The notes beneath the pieces were generated by a model. That model was not told where the DNA came from. It saw nothing but the letters and a program-made list of their open reading frames with translations, and made no database searches. A stretch of DNA of 64,000 nucleotides from Telopea speciosissima (Eukaryota; Streptophyta; Magnoliopsida; Proteales; Proteaceae), in contig NC_057917.1 of NCBI RefSeq assembly GCF_018873765.1, positions 52,941,464 to 53,005,463 of the forward strand. The letters are read 5' to 3'. The position numbers were made by a program, and so were the translations under genes. Positions 22,113 through 34,100 of this stretch are shown here, piece after piece. Each line of letters starts with the position of its first letter. Within the stretch, counting starts at the first letter, position 1.

Positions 22113-25100
22113 ATGTCGTCGGCGGAGGGGAGGCGTAATGATCATAATCTTGTTCCACTTGCTGCCTTGATCGGCAGAGAGATGAGGAGCGAGAAGATGG
22201 AGAAGCCTAGTGTCAGATATGGTAATTCTGCGCAGTCTAGGAAGGGGGAGGACTATTTTCTTGTGAAGACTGATTGTCAGAGAGTCCCTGGGAATTCTTC
22301 CACTACTTTCTCTGTATTCGCGGTATGTAATCTGTCTTCTTCATCTTTATTGGGGTTTCTCACATGAGAGCTGAATATTTGCATTCCTGCATTTGGGAGC
22401 AATGGGAGTCAATTGCCTCATTGATACCATGATCTTTTAGGCTAGAAATGTATACTTAAAACGTGAAAATATGGTTCAATTTTAACTCGAGGTCCCAGAT
22501 ATCGTCACCCTCCCCCCATCTTTTTCGTACATTTTTCTTCATGTGATGTGGTTCTCACTGGCCATTTTGCCAACTGCTTTGGTGAGGGCTTTCCCGTATT
22601 TTCTGTTTGCATTGTTTTGATGCTAGCTATTCTCTATTTTGGAATTGCACACTATCTCTTGATTTGATCTTGGTTCTAGAGAAACCAATGAAATATCATT
22701 GTTTGTAGACTGAAAAGTCTTGCAGATTTTTAGACAGGAGAATGTCTGCAATTTGTTAGACCCTGACATTATTTTAGATGTTTATTTTTTGTGCTAGGTA
22801 GAGTGCATTATTTGTCTCTTTGTTGGTCCATTTCTGCTGGGTGAGTATATGATAGTCAGTTCTTCATTCCCTGGCAAACTAATTTTCAGATCTTTGATGG
22901 GCACAATGGGAATGCTGCGGCTATCTTTACAAGGGAAAACTTGTTAAATCATGTACTGAGTGCAGTACCCCGAGGCCTAGGGCGGGATGAGTGGCTTCAA
23001 GCTTTACCTCGGGCATTAGTTGCTGGGTTTGTGAAGACTGACAAAGAATTCCAGAGCAGAGGCATGGAGCTATGCGTTTTCGTCAATTTTTTCTTGTTTT
23101 TGTTGTGTTGCCTCTAATAAATGTTATGAATCAAGTCAAACTAATTCCATCTTTCATCTTATTGTCATCAGGAGAAACTTCTGGAACTACTGCTACATTT
23201 GTAATAGTCGATGGATGGACTGTGACAGTTGCATCTGTAGGAGACTCACGTTGCATTTTGGATGCTCAGGGTGGTGCCATCTCTGTCTTGACTGTTGATC
23301 ATAGGCTGGAGGAAAATGTGGAGGAGTGCGTGGTTCATTTTAGAATTTGGAAATTTAATATTTTTTGCTTGTTTTTCTTCCTTTGGGTGTATGTGTGAAT
23401 TGGTTATGCTTGTAACTGCAGGAGAGAACGCGTTACTGCTAGCGGAGGTGAGGTTGGGAGGCTCAGCGTCATTGGTGGTGCTGAGGTAAAATGTTTGACT
23501 TAAAAAGGGCAGAAGTTTGGGGAAAAAAGAAATGAAAAAAGGGAACCTAAAGTTCTTACTAGTAGAGATTGTTTCATCAGGAATAGACATTAGGGATGCA
23601 TGTATTGTTTTATAGTGGGACCTGCTATTTTATTTCCACAAAGTCACAAACTGTGAAATTTATCACGGGAAGTAAAAATATTTTCCTTCTTTTTACTTCT
23701 GGGTATTTTATGTTGAAACAAATGGAGACTTTAGGTCTGTAAAAATTTAGGAGCATAGTTCTTGTTCTAAGTTTCTATTAAGATGACAGAATTTTCTATT
23801 GTTCTTTTACAACTGGGATTTTCTTATTGACTCCCATTAAGGTGTCGAATAGTTTATAACCTTATTTTTTTTTCCCTCTTAGTGTAGCACACTTTAGTTT
23901 TCTTAACGAGGGTAAAAGTGTCATTTAACATGTGTACTCGAAAAACATGCGAGACAATGTCACTTCTTGAAAATGACATGATATTAAGTCGCTTTCAAAT
24001 TATTTAGAAAATTCATTTCTAACCCCTAACTTGAAGAACTTTTGGGGAGAAGACAAGGAGTAATCAAAAGAAGGTTAAATACACAAATAGAGGTGTCATT
24101 CTGACAGTCACTTTACAACATTTGAGAAACTGTGGTGCTTAATTTCTAAAATTTTACCTGCAGGTTGGCCCCCTCCGTTGTTGGCCTGGGGGTTTGTGCC
24201 TTTCAAGGTCCATTGGGGATATGGATGTTGGGGAGTTTATAGTTCCAATTCCATATGTTAAACAAGTGAAGGTACTGGTTGTCATGTTTATCATCAATTC
24301 CCTTTGGGACATTTCTTGAGACTGCCACTTGTTATTCTTCTACCTATTGATTGATTTAATTGTGGTTAACATAGTTTTGAGCTGGATGCTGCTATGCCCC
24401 TCATCGTTTCAAACTCCTAACATTCTTTGTTGATACACTAGTTATCGAATGCTGGGGGAAGGCTTATAATTGCTTCTGATGGCATCTGGGATGCACTATC
24501 TTCTGAGATGGCTGGAAAATCCTGCCGTGGTTTGCCGGCAGAGCTTGCTGCTAGGCAAGTGGTTAAGGTGATTTAGACTTATCACTGTGCTATTTCCTCA
24601 TTGTCAATCGTATTTGCTTGGAATTAATCCCCCCTGTTTGGTTCTTTCTCTGTGCAACACTATTCATGTCATCAATTGGTCTTTTGATTTAGTTTGATGA
24701 TATACAAATGGCTAAATGAATTTTTGAAATGTTAACATGCCATTATCCTGATATCATCATGTAGGAAGCATTGAGGAAGAGAGGGCTGAAGGATGATACG
24801 ACCTGCATTGTTGTTGATATAATTCCTCCAGATAACTCAGTGCCCCCTTCACCAATTCCAAAAAAACAAAATAAGTTCAAATCTCTTATCTTCAGGAAGA
24901 GGTCCCGCAATTCTGCAAATAAACTAGCAAAGAAGCTGTCAGCTGTAGGCATAGTGGAAGAACTATTTGAAGAAGGCTCAGCAATGCTTGCAGAAAGGTT
25001 ATTACTCTTTCTTTCTGTCTTTGTCCATGTTGCGGTTCTGATTTTCAGAATGATTTATGGTGAAAGCTTTTTGCACTGTGGCTTCTTCTGTTTCACATTG

Positions 25101-28100
25101 ACCTTCTGTCATTATCATTTCCTTACAAAGTTGCATTCTTTTCTTATGAAATTTGCCAGTATTGCACATAAACTTAGTCCAGTTTCCTGGATGACTGGTG
25201 TTTGAGATAATGGAAATAGATTTGAAAGCTTATCTGAACTTGTAGGGTTTGAAACTGAAAAAATATCAAAAGCTTAGGTGATCAGCAATGGAGACAAGAA
25301 GAAGGAGAAGAGAAGAGATGGAGGGAATCGCGAGAGAGGAGAAAGCTGAACACGATAGATTGAACTGATCTATCGTGAGCAGCACAATCTTATTTATAAA
25401 AGGGGAAGCGACTCTTAGTAGACAGTCTACTAAGTGTCAAAACACTTAATACGATAAAGGTAAAGGAAAAATAAAACACTACGAAGCCTAATATGCCTAA
25501 TTACAATAGGAAAGAGAAATAACAACTATCTATCTAACTAAGCTATTAGACAAGACATGATCCTATGGTACGAAGATCCATGTACATCCATTGAACACTA
25601 CTAAACTGAGACACACTTGAAGACTCCCCCTCAAGCTGGAGTATATATATATCTCCCATACCTAGCTTGGAACAATCACTAAGAAACAAAGATCAGAACA
25701 ATGGCTTGGTAAACATATCAGCAAGTTGATTGACGGAGTTAACAAATGGAGTTGAAATCAGCTTTTGCATAACACATTTCTCACAAAATGATAATCGCCC
25801 TCAATATGCTTAGTCCTCTCATGAAAGACCGGATTACTGGCAATATGCTTGATTGTCACAATATATCTTCATAAGTATAGCAATTGAGAAACCCAATTCT
25901 TGTATGCGGAACTTCAACCATATTAATTCTGTTGCAATATGTGCCATAGCTCTATACTCAGCTTTTGTACTCGATCTAGCCACAGTAATCTGCTTCTTAC
26001 TTCTCTAAGACACAAGATTACCACCAACAAATGTGCAATATTCAGTAGTCGATCTATGATCGTTGGCAGCACCAGCCCAATTAGCATAAGAGTAACCCAC
26101 AATATCAGTGTGATCATGACGACGATAAGCACAAGGCCTTTGCCAGGAGCACCTTTAAGTTATCTCAGAATGTGACAAGCGGCATCTCAGTGAGCCTGTT
26201 TAGGATTCTCCATAAATTGACTAATAACTCCAATGACAAAGGAAATATCGAGATGAGTAACAATCAAACAAATAAGTTTCCCATCCAGTCTTCTGTACTG
26301 GTGTTTATCCACAAACTCTTTATCATCACACACCTCAGGTTTCAGATTAGGATCCATAGGGATATCAACAAGCTTACACCCTAACATGCTAGTCTTAGAT
26401 AAAAGATCAAGAACATATTTCCTCCGAGAGAAACTAACACCCTTATTGCAATGAACAACTTCAATTCCTAAAAAGTACTAGAGCATCCCCAAGTCCTTCA
26501 TCTAAAATACTGGTGGAGATATGCCTTGACATCTTCAATGCCAGAAGAATCATTACTAGAAATTATAGTATCATCGACATACACAATAAGAATATCAAGC
26601 TTGTCCCCACTACAACGAACAAATACAGAGTGATCAGAGAAGCATTGGGTCAACCCATAACCACCAATAACTAAACTAAATTTATCAAACCAGCCATTGG
26701 GAGATTGTTTCAGCCCATAAATATCATTATGAAAATGACATACCTTAGATGCATTTTCTGTTGGCTGATGTGGCCCAAAGTGCCACATCACTTAATTAGT
26801 TTTACTAAAAAAGGTGGTTAGTGCATTTCCCTATCCATGAGGGAAACTACTTGATGGTGGTAGTTACAAGTGATAAGGATTTTTATGAGGGTTCTAGTAT
26901 TGTGTACGTGATTATTCCCTTCTGGAGGTAGAGTGCATTGCCTTTGTTTAATTTAGACCCTGTTTGTGTAACGGGTTTTTCCTATATTTTCCCCCTAACA
27001 ACGTACGCCGGAGGTTGCTCCATATATGCCTCTTCCTCAAGATCACCGTAAAGAAATGTGTTTTTGATATCATGAAATAATGTCAAAAGCTTAGGTGATC
27101 TTCAATGGAGACAAGGAGAAGGAGAAGAGAAGGAGAAGAGAAGAAGAAAAGAAGAGATGGAGGGAATCAAGAGATAGGAGAAAGCTGAACACGATAGATT
27201 GAACTGATCTATCATGAGCAGCACAATCTTATTTATAAAAAGGGAACCAACTCTTAGTAGGCAGTCAGTCAACACTTATTGCAATATAAAGGAAAGTAAA
27301 AATAAAACACTACTAAGCCTAATAAGTCTAATTACAATAGAAAAGAGAAATAACAACTAACTAAGTAACTAAGCTATTAGTCAAGACATGATCCCATGGT
27401 ACGGAGGTCCATGGATACCCATGGAACACTACTAAGCCAAGACACTTGAACAGAAACAAATTGGCTGGGTCAGACAATGAGTATCCATGACTGACTCGAA
27501 CAGTTGAACCCAGAACTCAACTGAGTCTTTGACAGGTTTTATCCCTAAGAAGAATGCTTTTTAATTTGGACCATGTGGAGTTGATCTGGTTTGTCTGAAT
27601 TTTGTTCATGACAATACAGAATGTCTGTAACTGTGAAGCATTATCTGATAATCTTTAACTCTAGAAGAATAATGCTAATTTTTCGAACTATTTTGGTTAC
27701 ACACTTTACTATTCAATTTTTCCCTGCCTTGGGGTTGTTTGCATGGTATCAAAGCCTGGTCTAACTAAATTCACTGACATTTGTCTGAACCAGTTTTAAT
27801 TTGGATCACCTGGAGTTGATCCTGTTTGTTAAATTTCGTTCATGCAGTTCAGTTTGGTTGTATCTTAGAGGCACTACATGTATACCCTTTTAACTCTGGA
27901 AAAATAATGCTAATTTATAACTTTTTTGTTTTGTAACAAAGGCAACCATTCAAATTTTGAGGGGGGTGGATGGTTGCATGGTATTAAAACCCGGTCTAAC
28001 TGAATTGGTAGACATTTGTCTGAACTGGTTGAACCAAGTGGGTTTGGATTGTTGGACAACAATTTGCCACCCCTGTGACTTTCACAAATCCAAGAAAAGA

Positions 28101-31100
28101 AAATTAATGTCATGTAACTCAATTATTTTATCAGTTTCTGCTCACTAATGTGTTAGTTCCTTCTGTTATGTTTAAAGGTTCTTTGACATTGGTTTCCCTG
28201 ATTCCAAAGTACAAATTCAATTGTTGATGAAATCAATGCCATAATGTAAGTGGCAATTAGATCAACATTATCTACCCTACTTGTACTGAAGAATTAGTGA
28301 ATAGGTTTTGAGTTTGATGGTTACAGAATGATGCAACTGAGACCTGGAATGAAATCCCCCCCCCTTCCCCTTGCGCTGAAGTGTGCTTCTTTTGAGCAAT
28401 ATGCACTCCTTCACCCTCTCCTCTTTCTTGTATGCCTTTGTACCCTAGTTGCACTGTGGCACCTGTAATGATACAAAACCAATTGTCTGAACCCCCCACC
28501 CAAAAAAAAAAAAAAAAAAAGAGAGAGAGAGAGAAGCAAATTCCCTAGTTTAAGATGCGGTCTATTCTTTTTGCAGTTTCAAATGGAAAACTCAAGGTGA
28601 CGTAGGGGGATTGTGAAAACCTGCAGGTGAAGGGCGTAACTAGATCTATAACAGATTAGTAGCTAATTGAAGAAGAAAGAAAAAGAGATATGGGAAGATG
28701 CATTTGACTGAGGTGTAGGATCCTTTAGCTATAATATAAAAGATTATCCAGTGGTCTGATGAACAGTCAAACCATTAGAATTCTTCTCTAAGATGGTGCT
28801 GCATCACCAGGTTGAGCAATATGCTAAAGATTGATGCCCTATTTTGCACTTTTTGAATTTTGAATTTTGAATTTTCCAACTGGCATAAAAATCATGCAAA
28901 GTCTTGTCTGACTTGGATGGCCATGATTGAAGATTTCCATGAGAGATTTGCTCCAACTTTTGGTTCTAAACGAGGATTTTTTGGGTGTATGAGCACAATA
29001 ACTGTTTATTGATGATGAATTCTGTGTTGGCATTTTGATTTTCGTCTAGTTTCCAGGAACCATAGCTTTGTTAATTAAGGGACAATCACTCTCATGCCAC
29101 TAATTAATGGTAGTCAAATTTTCCGGTGGAGGAGATTATAAAATACAAATGTCTGAACCTCTGATGTAGTGTATTATGGGGTCATGGAATTTCTGTATTC
29201 AGCGGAATTCTGATTCATTTAGGGTTTTTTTTTTTATTTATCTAATGTTTTCATAAAGGCATGGGTCTTTTAACAGTCGAAGAAATTTTTTTTGTATATG
29301 GGGGCATATTAGATCCTATTTGTGGGGAGGGCATGGTCCCCGTGGAGCTGAGTTTTTTTTGGAATATAGGTTCTTATGTTCTCATCCTAAGTGGTCTACC
29401 TAAAGCAGCAGTTTGGAAAATTGTGTGTCAGTCAACTTTGATATGTAACCACACCTTCAATAGAAATTTTAATAGAAAAGCTTGAAAGTACTAAAGTTTC
29501 ACAAACTTGTCAGAGAGTGAGTTTCTTGATGGAGAATAAATGAATACCAGTGGCATGCCAGTCTTTAGTTTGGCCTTTAAATGTAGGCTAAATTTTATAG
29601 TAAATCCTTTTATTTCCATGACTGGAGTTGGAGTAATTACTTGGACTCCAACTCCCCAACAAATATGACCTAAATTGAATAGGCCAAAAATCTCTTTATG
29701 ACTAAGAACTTAAACTTCTTACCAAAAAAAAAAACTAAGAACTTAAACTTCTGCTTAAATTTATCCTTATGATGAGTTCCCCATAAGCAGCCTAGGTGAT
29801 GCAGCTCCAAGTAGGAAGAAGAAGAATAAGAAGTCCTGAACTTAGGATTTAATTAGGGAGCCATAGGTTAGGTTTATTTTGCTTGCATTTTCCATACTTA
29901 GTTTATTTTCTGTTTTTTAAATTGAACCGGTTTAAATTGGTTGCATCCAATTGGTTTAATTGGTCTAATTTAAGTTTTGCTTGCATTTTCCATACTTAGT
30001 TTATTTTCTGTTTTTTAAATTGAACCGGTTTAAATTGGTTGCATCCAATTGGTTTAATTGGTCTAATTTAAGTGAAGTGTTCCTATTGGCTAGTAGATTC
30101 TTAAATCCTATTGGCTAGTATGGAATCTTCTTTTAAATCAGTTGTTTTAAGTTAGATTCTTTTATTTTAAGTTAGTAGGGGAAGTTAGGTCATTACACTG
30201 TTTTAATTAATTAATTAGACTTAAACCTCTCCCTTCCACGATTTTGTGAAGGAAAAGTATTTAATTTGTAGTAGGAATTGGCCTATGGCCTTATTATAAA
30301 TAAACAAAATCGTGGACGGCTCCCCACAAATGAAAATTTGAAAAAAAAGACTGTTTGCTGACTGCCGATTGCTGCTGCTGCTCCTTGGAGTGCTGCCTTG
30401 TGGATCTATCAAGAAAGAAGGACAGGTGGATTTCCTGTGACTCCTTACGCCGTGACGGTTGGGAGGTTCTCTCTCTAAAGGTGGTTTCATCCTTCATTGT
30501 TCAAGCTGCTGCCGGTGGAATCCTGTGGTAAGTTTGAATTTAAATTCTGTTTTCCATTCCTTCTCCTTCCCCATTTGATCCCCCTTTAATTTCTGTTTTA
30601 ATCATCTAAACCCTAATTCCCTTCATTCCCCATAAAACCCAAAACCCTAAAATCAATCTACATTCTGTCCAGCCCAACTTAACCAGCAGAATCCTCCCAA
30701 AATCTGATTGAACCAGCCTCCTACTACTAGCTACACTCGACCCAAAACCCAACTTCAAACTCCCATCCAAAACCCTAAGTTTCACCCTAGAACCTGAAAC
30801 CTAACACCCAAACCCTAACCCTAATTCTGCAGGAATTTCAAACTCATCCAAATCCCAATATTTTTATAACAAAATAATCCCCTAGACCTGGTGATCATTA
30901 CCATATATCACATTCACCCCTAACCCTAGCCTAAACCCTAAATTTGCCCTAAACAGCCCCAAATCTGTCCCAAACAACAGACTCGACCAGAACCTGATTT
31001 TACCTGGCTTCTAGTAGGATTATCTCCTATTCTAGGACTACATTACTCAGTTGCTGAATGTTGAACTGGAAAACGTTGTTGATGTAGAAGGGGTTCAAGT

Positions 31101-34100
31101 AAGAACCACTCTACAGTAGGATTGATGATAGGTTGCAGCAGAACATCAAAATAGCACCAATCAGAAATTCAGAATTAGAAAGTGGACAGAATCTCGATAT
31201 TCAGCCAAGTGATGGAGCTGAGATTCAGGTCAAGTGTAGGCCTTGGTAGGATGGATTAAGCCTCCAAGTTGGTGCTGATTCTAATGGCCAGAGACACAGA
31301 TAGAGATTGGTTACCAAAATTAGTAGGTCAGTACTACAGACCAAACCAACCAGCAGCAGGTGCTCAAACTGGAATCCAGTGAAGGCCTAGGCAGCAGTAG
31401 AAAACCCTCCAAATCTCAGTCAATTCTGACCCAGGGTTGCTGAGATATAGGGCAGATTAAAAATAGAAAGGCTGTGGGGATCTTGCAGACCAGGGGGAGT
31501 TTTGGACTCCAAGTCAGGATCGAGTATAGCCCTGGGTTGTGAGATCCAATCCTCCAAACCCCTGCTGAAACAGAGTACAGGTTGCAGAAAAATCAAGGCT
31601 CGAAGTTTGCAGGAGAAACTGCAGATCCACAGGTGTTCTAGGGCCTCCTCAGGTTGTATAACAGCAGCAACTAATAAGAACTTGACAGAGGCTTGATTCA
31701 GCTCTTCGAGGTATACTCTCACAATGATTAATTGCAGTCACAGACGGAGCACAGCAGTGTTGATCGAGTAGGGGAGGGAGGAAGAGAAGAGGGGATAAGG
31801 AGATTTGGCTCTCACCATCCAGGCTCCCTGCCCTTCATGTCACTCCCAATGGACAAGAGAATCTCCATGCACAAAGCAAGCTTTCATGCATCTACTAAAA
31901 TCGTGGTGGGGTGGCCTCTAAAGCCTTACATTAAATAGGACTCATAGCTGAGTCAAACAGAAAATAGAAAGTATAAGAATTAGAAGCTAATGAGAATGGC
32001 AGTCTCCTTTTGGGATTGGACCTGCCTTACATGAATTAGAAACCTAATAAAATAGAAGGTAACAAAATTGAAAGTCTTTTGGCTAAACTTCTAAAAAATA
32101 GAAACTAAATCTTGCAACATAAAAATAGAAACTAATTTTTAGAAACATAAAAATAGAAACTAAATATAATCTTCTCAAAAGCAGCCTATCCTTTCATTCT
32201 TGTCAAAACTGGAGTCTCATGTGGTCCCCACATAGATACTATCAGCCAGCAGCTGTTTTGAAGAAAAACTGTGATATTGATTAATATACCTCCACGATTC
32301 TCCTAAGAATATTCTCACCAAGCCAAAATAAGGGAATTTTTATCACCTCTAGTACAGTACATCTCAATTGCACCAAAAAGGTACATCTGACGGTGTACCT
32401 TAAAGTGATTTTGTTTAAAACACTCCCCCAAGTGCATGTGCATCGCCAGATGTACCTTTTTGGTGCACTTAAGGGTGTACTGTACTTGAGGGGATAAAGG
32501 TCCTAAAAATAAGGGGCTGTGACACTGTTTACGTGAACAGTGTTTTGGCCTCTTTTTCTTTATGTTTTGTTCTTCATCAGTTGTAGAATGGGCATACTCT
32601 TCAATTGATCGATGTACCATTCTGAAGGAGTAGAAAAAGAAAAGACATAAGGTGGTTGATTAACTCGTATTTCCATGTCTGCTGTTTATCATAGGATCAC
32701 ATCTTTTTTTTCGGGTAATATCATAGGATCACATCTATTGGCATGATTCTTGTGTATAGGCAAGTAGGCTTTTCACTGACATTAGTAATGTAAAAGTTGA
32801 CGTCAAACCAGGGAAAACCAGCAGCGAGAGATCGATTGCAGTCAGGATCAACACAATAATGAAGAACAAATTAACTAACTGAAACTTTTACTGTTTTTTC
32901 TTTTCTGTTTACATATGAAAGAAGAAGAAGAACAAAAAAGGATAAGAAGAAGAGAATATAGAGAAGAAGGGAGGATAGGGATAGTAGGCTATCTCAGCCT
33001 TGAGCCTCTTACTCACAGCTATCTCAGCAGTTGAAACAAGGTTATATTCTCCCATATACGATGGCAACATGGCCTGAAAATTCTATTCTCTAAAATCTGG
33101 TTCAAGTACAACTGATAAGGCCTATTTATAGCTTGGCCTAAGCTTCACAAAATAGAAAGTTGAAAATTAGAAAGTAACAAAAAAGGAAACTACTATAAGC
33201 CTCTTACAAGAGAATGTTGAGGCTTGTACACCAAGTAATCAAGACTTGACTATGTAAGCCTTAACTAAGTAAACTAAAATAAAATTAGAAAGTAAACAAA
33301 AATAGAAACTTAAGTAAATAGTAACTAAATCAGCAATATAATCTGCCTCGTCTTGCTATCTTTAGTGGGGCCCACAGAATATCAAATATTTGCTTGGATT
33401 TCCTTCTCCATACAAGGCTTATGGACCCACAACACTAACTTTTTTTTTTTGGGGGGGTGGGGGGGAAGTAGTTCGGGCTGCTTTAGGTGATGCTCCAACA
33501 AACCAACAAAAAACTTACCACATCATCAGACCAGGCTGCCTCTCACAGCAGTCATCCACAACCTTGCTGGGCTTGTTTTGGGGCTTGTTCATGCGGGCAC
33601 ATATGGACTTGTGATCTACATCTATTAGCTTGTTATTCTTTTGTTGAAGTGGTTTAAAATATCTATGTACCAATTCCTGATGGTTGTCTTAGACAGATCA
33701 CATAGAAAATCTGAGCACAATGAGTGCAGTAGGACTAAAGTGGGTTCATGTAGATGCCAGAATTTATTTGCTATAGGTTGAATTAGAGCTGTGAAAAACT
33801 TCTGTGGTCTTTTGTTAGGAGACTTTGTAATGAACACCATCTTCAATACACCTAATCTTCCATGCCATTTTTTTTTGTTAGAAACTAGAGAAATCTGTGC
33901 TATTATGTCCATAACATTTTTGTGGTTAACTTCTGAATTTGGGATCAAATGAATCCAAAAAATCTGTGTTGTTATTGCTGTTTTTTAAATTTTCCTTTTT
34001 ATGATGGGATGCAGACTTGGAAATGACTCCTCAGCTGGGCAGTCCACATCTGGTCTTTTCACATGTGCTGTTTGCCAAGTTGATCTGGCCCCAAGTGAGG

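Larger units (their letters stand above)
30080..33380. other. Non-coding intron DNA with LTR-like relics
   Basis: A TATA-like ATTATAAATAAAC at about 30291 precedes a leader-like region rich in AAACCCTAA (30600-30960). 31730-32290 and 32820-33380 share minus-strand features: a GATTGCAGTCA block, repeated AAAATAGAAACTAAAT runs, and an end near GTGG(T/G)CCCCAC. The second also has a minus-strand TATA-like CTATAAATAGG (about 33121-33131). These could be two decayed LTRs of one family. No protein domain was recognised. Confidence 0.3.

Noticed and set aside
23072-23171. In-frame-looking extension of PP2C exon 3 into the T-rich sequence upstream
   Set aside because: The T-rich sequence before CATCAG is an intron polypyrimidine tract. 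Protein similarity begins at ETSGTT.
30780-30960. Interstitial telomere array
   Set aside because: AAACCCTAA motifs are scattered and degenerate, never more than two in tandem, so this is not a telomere remnant.
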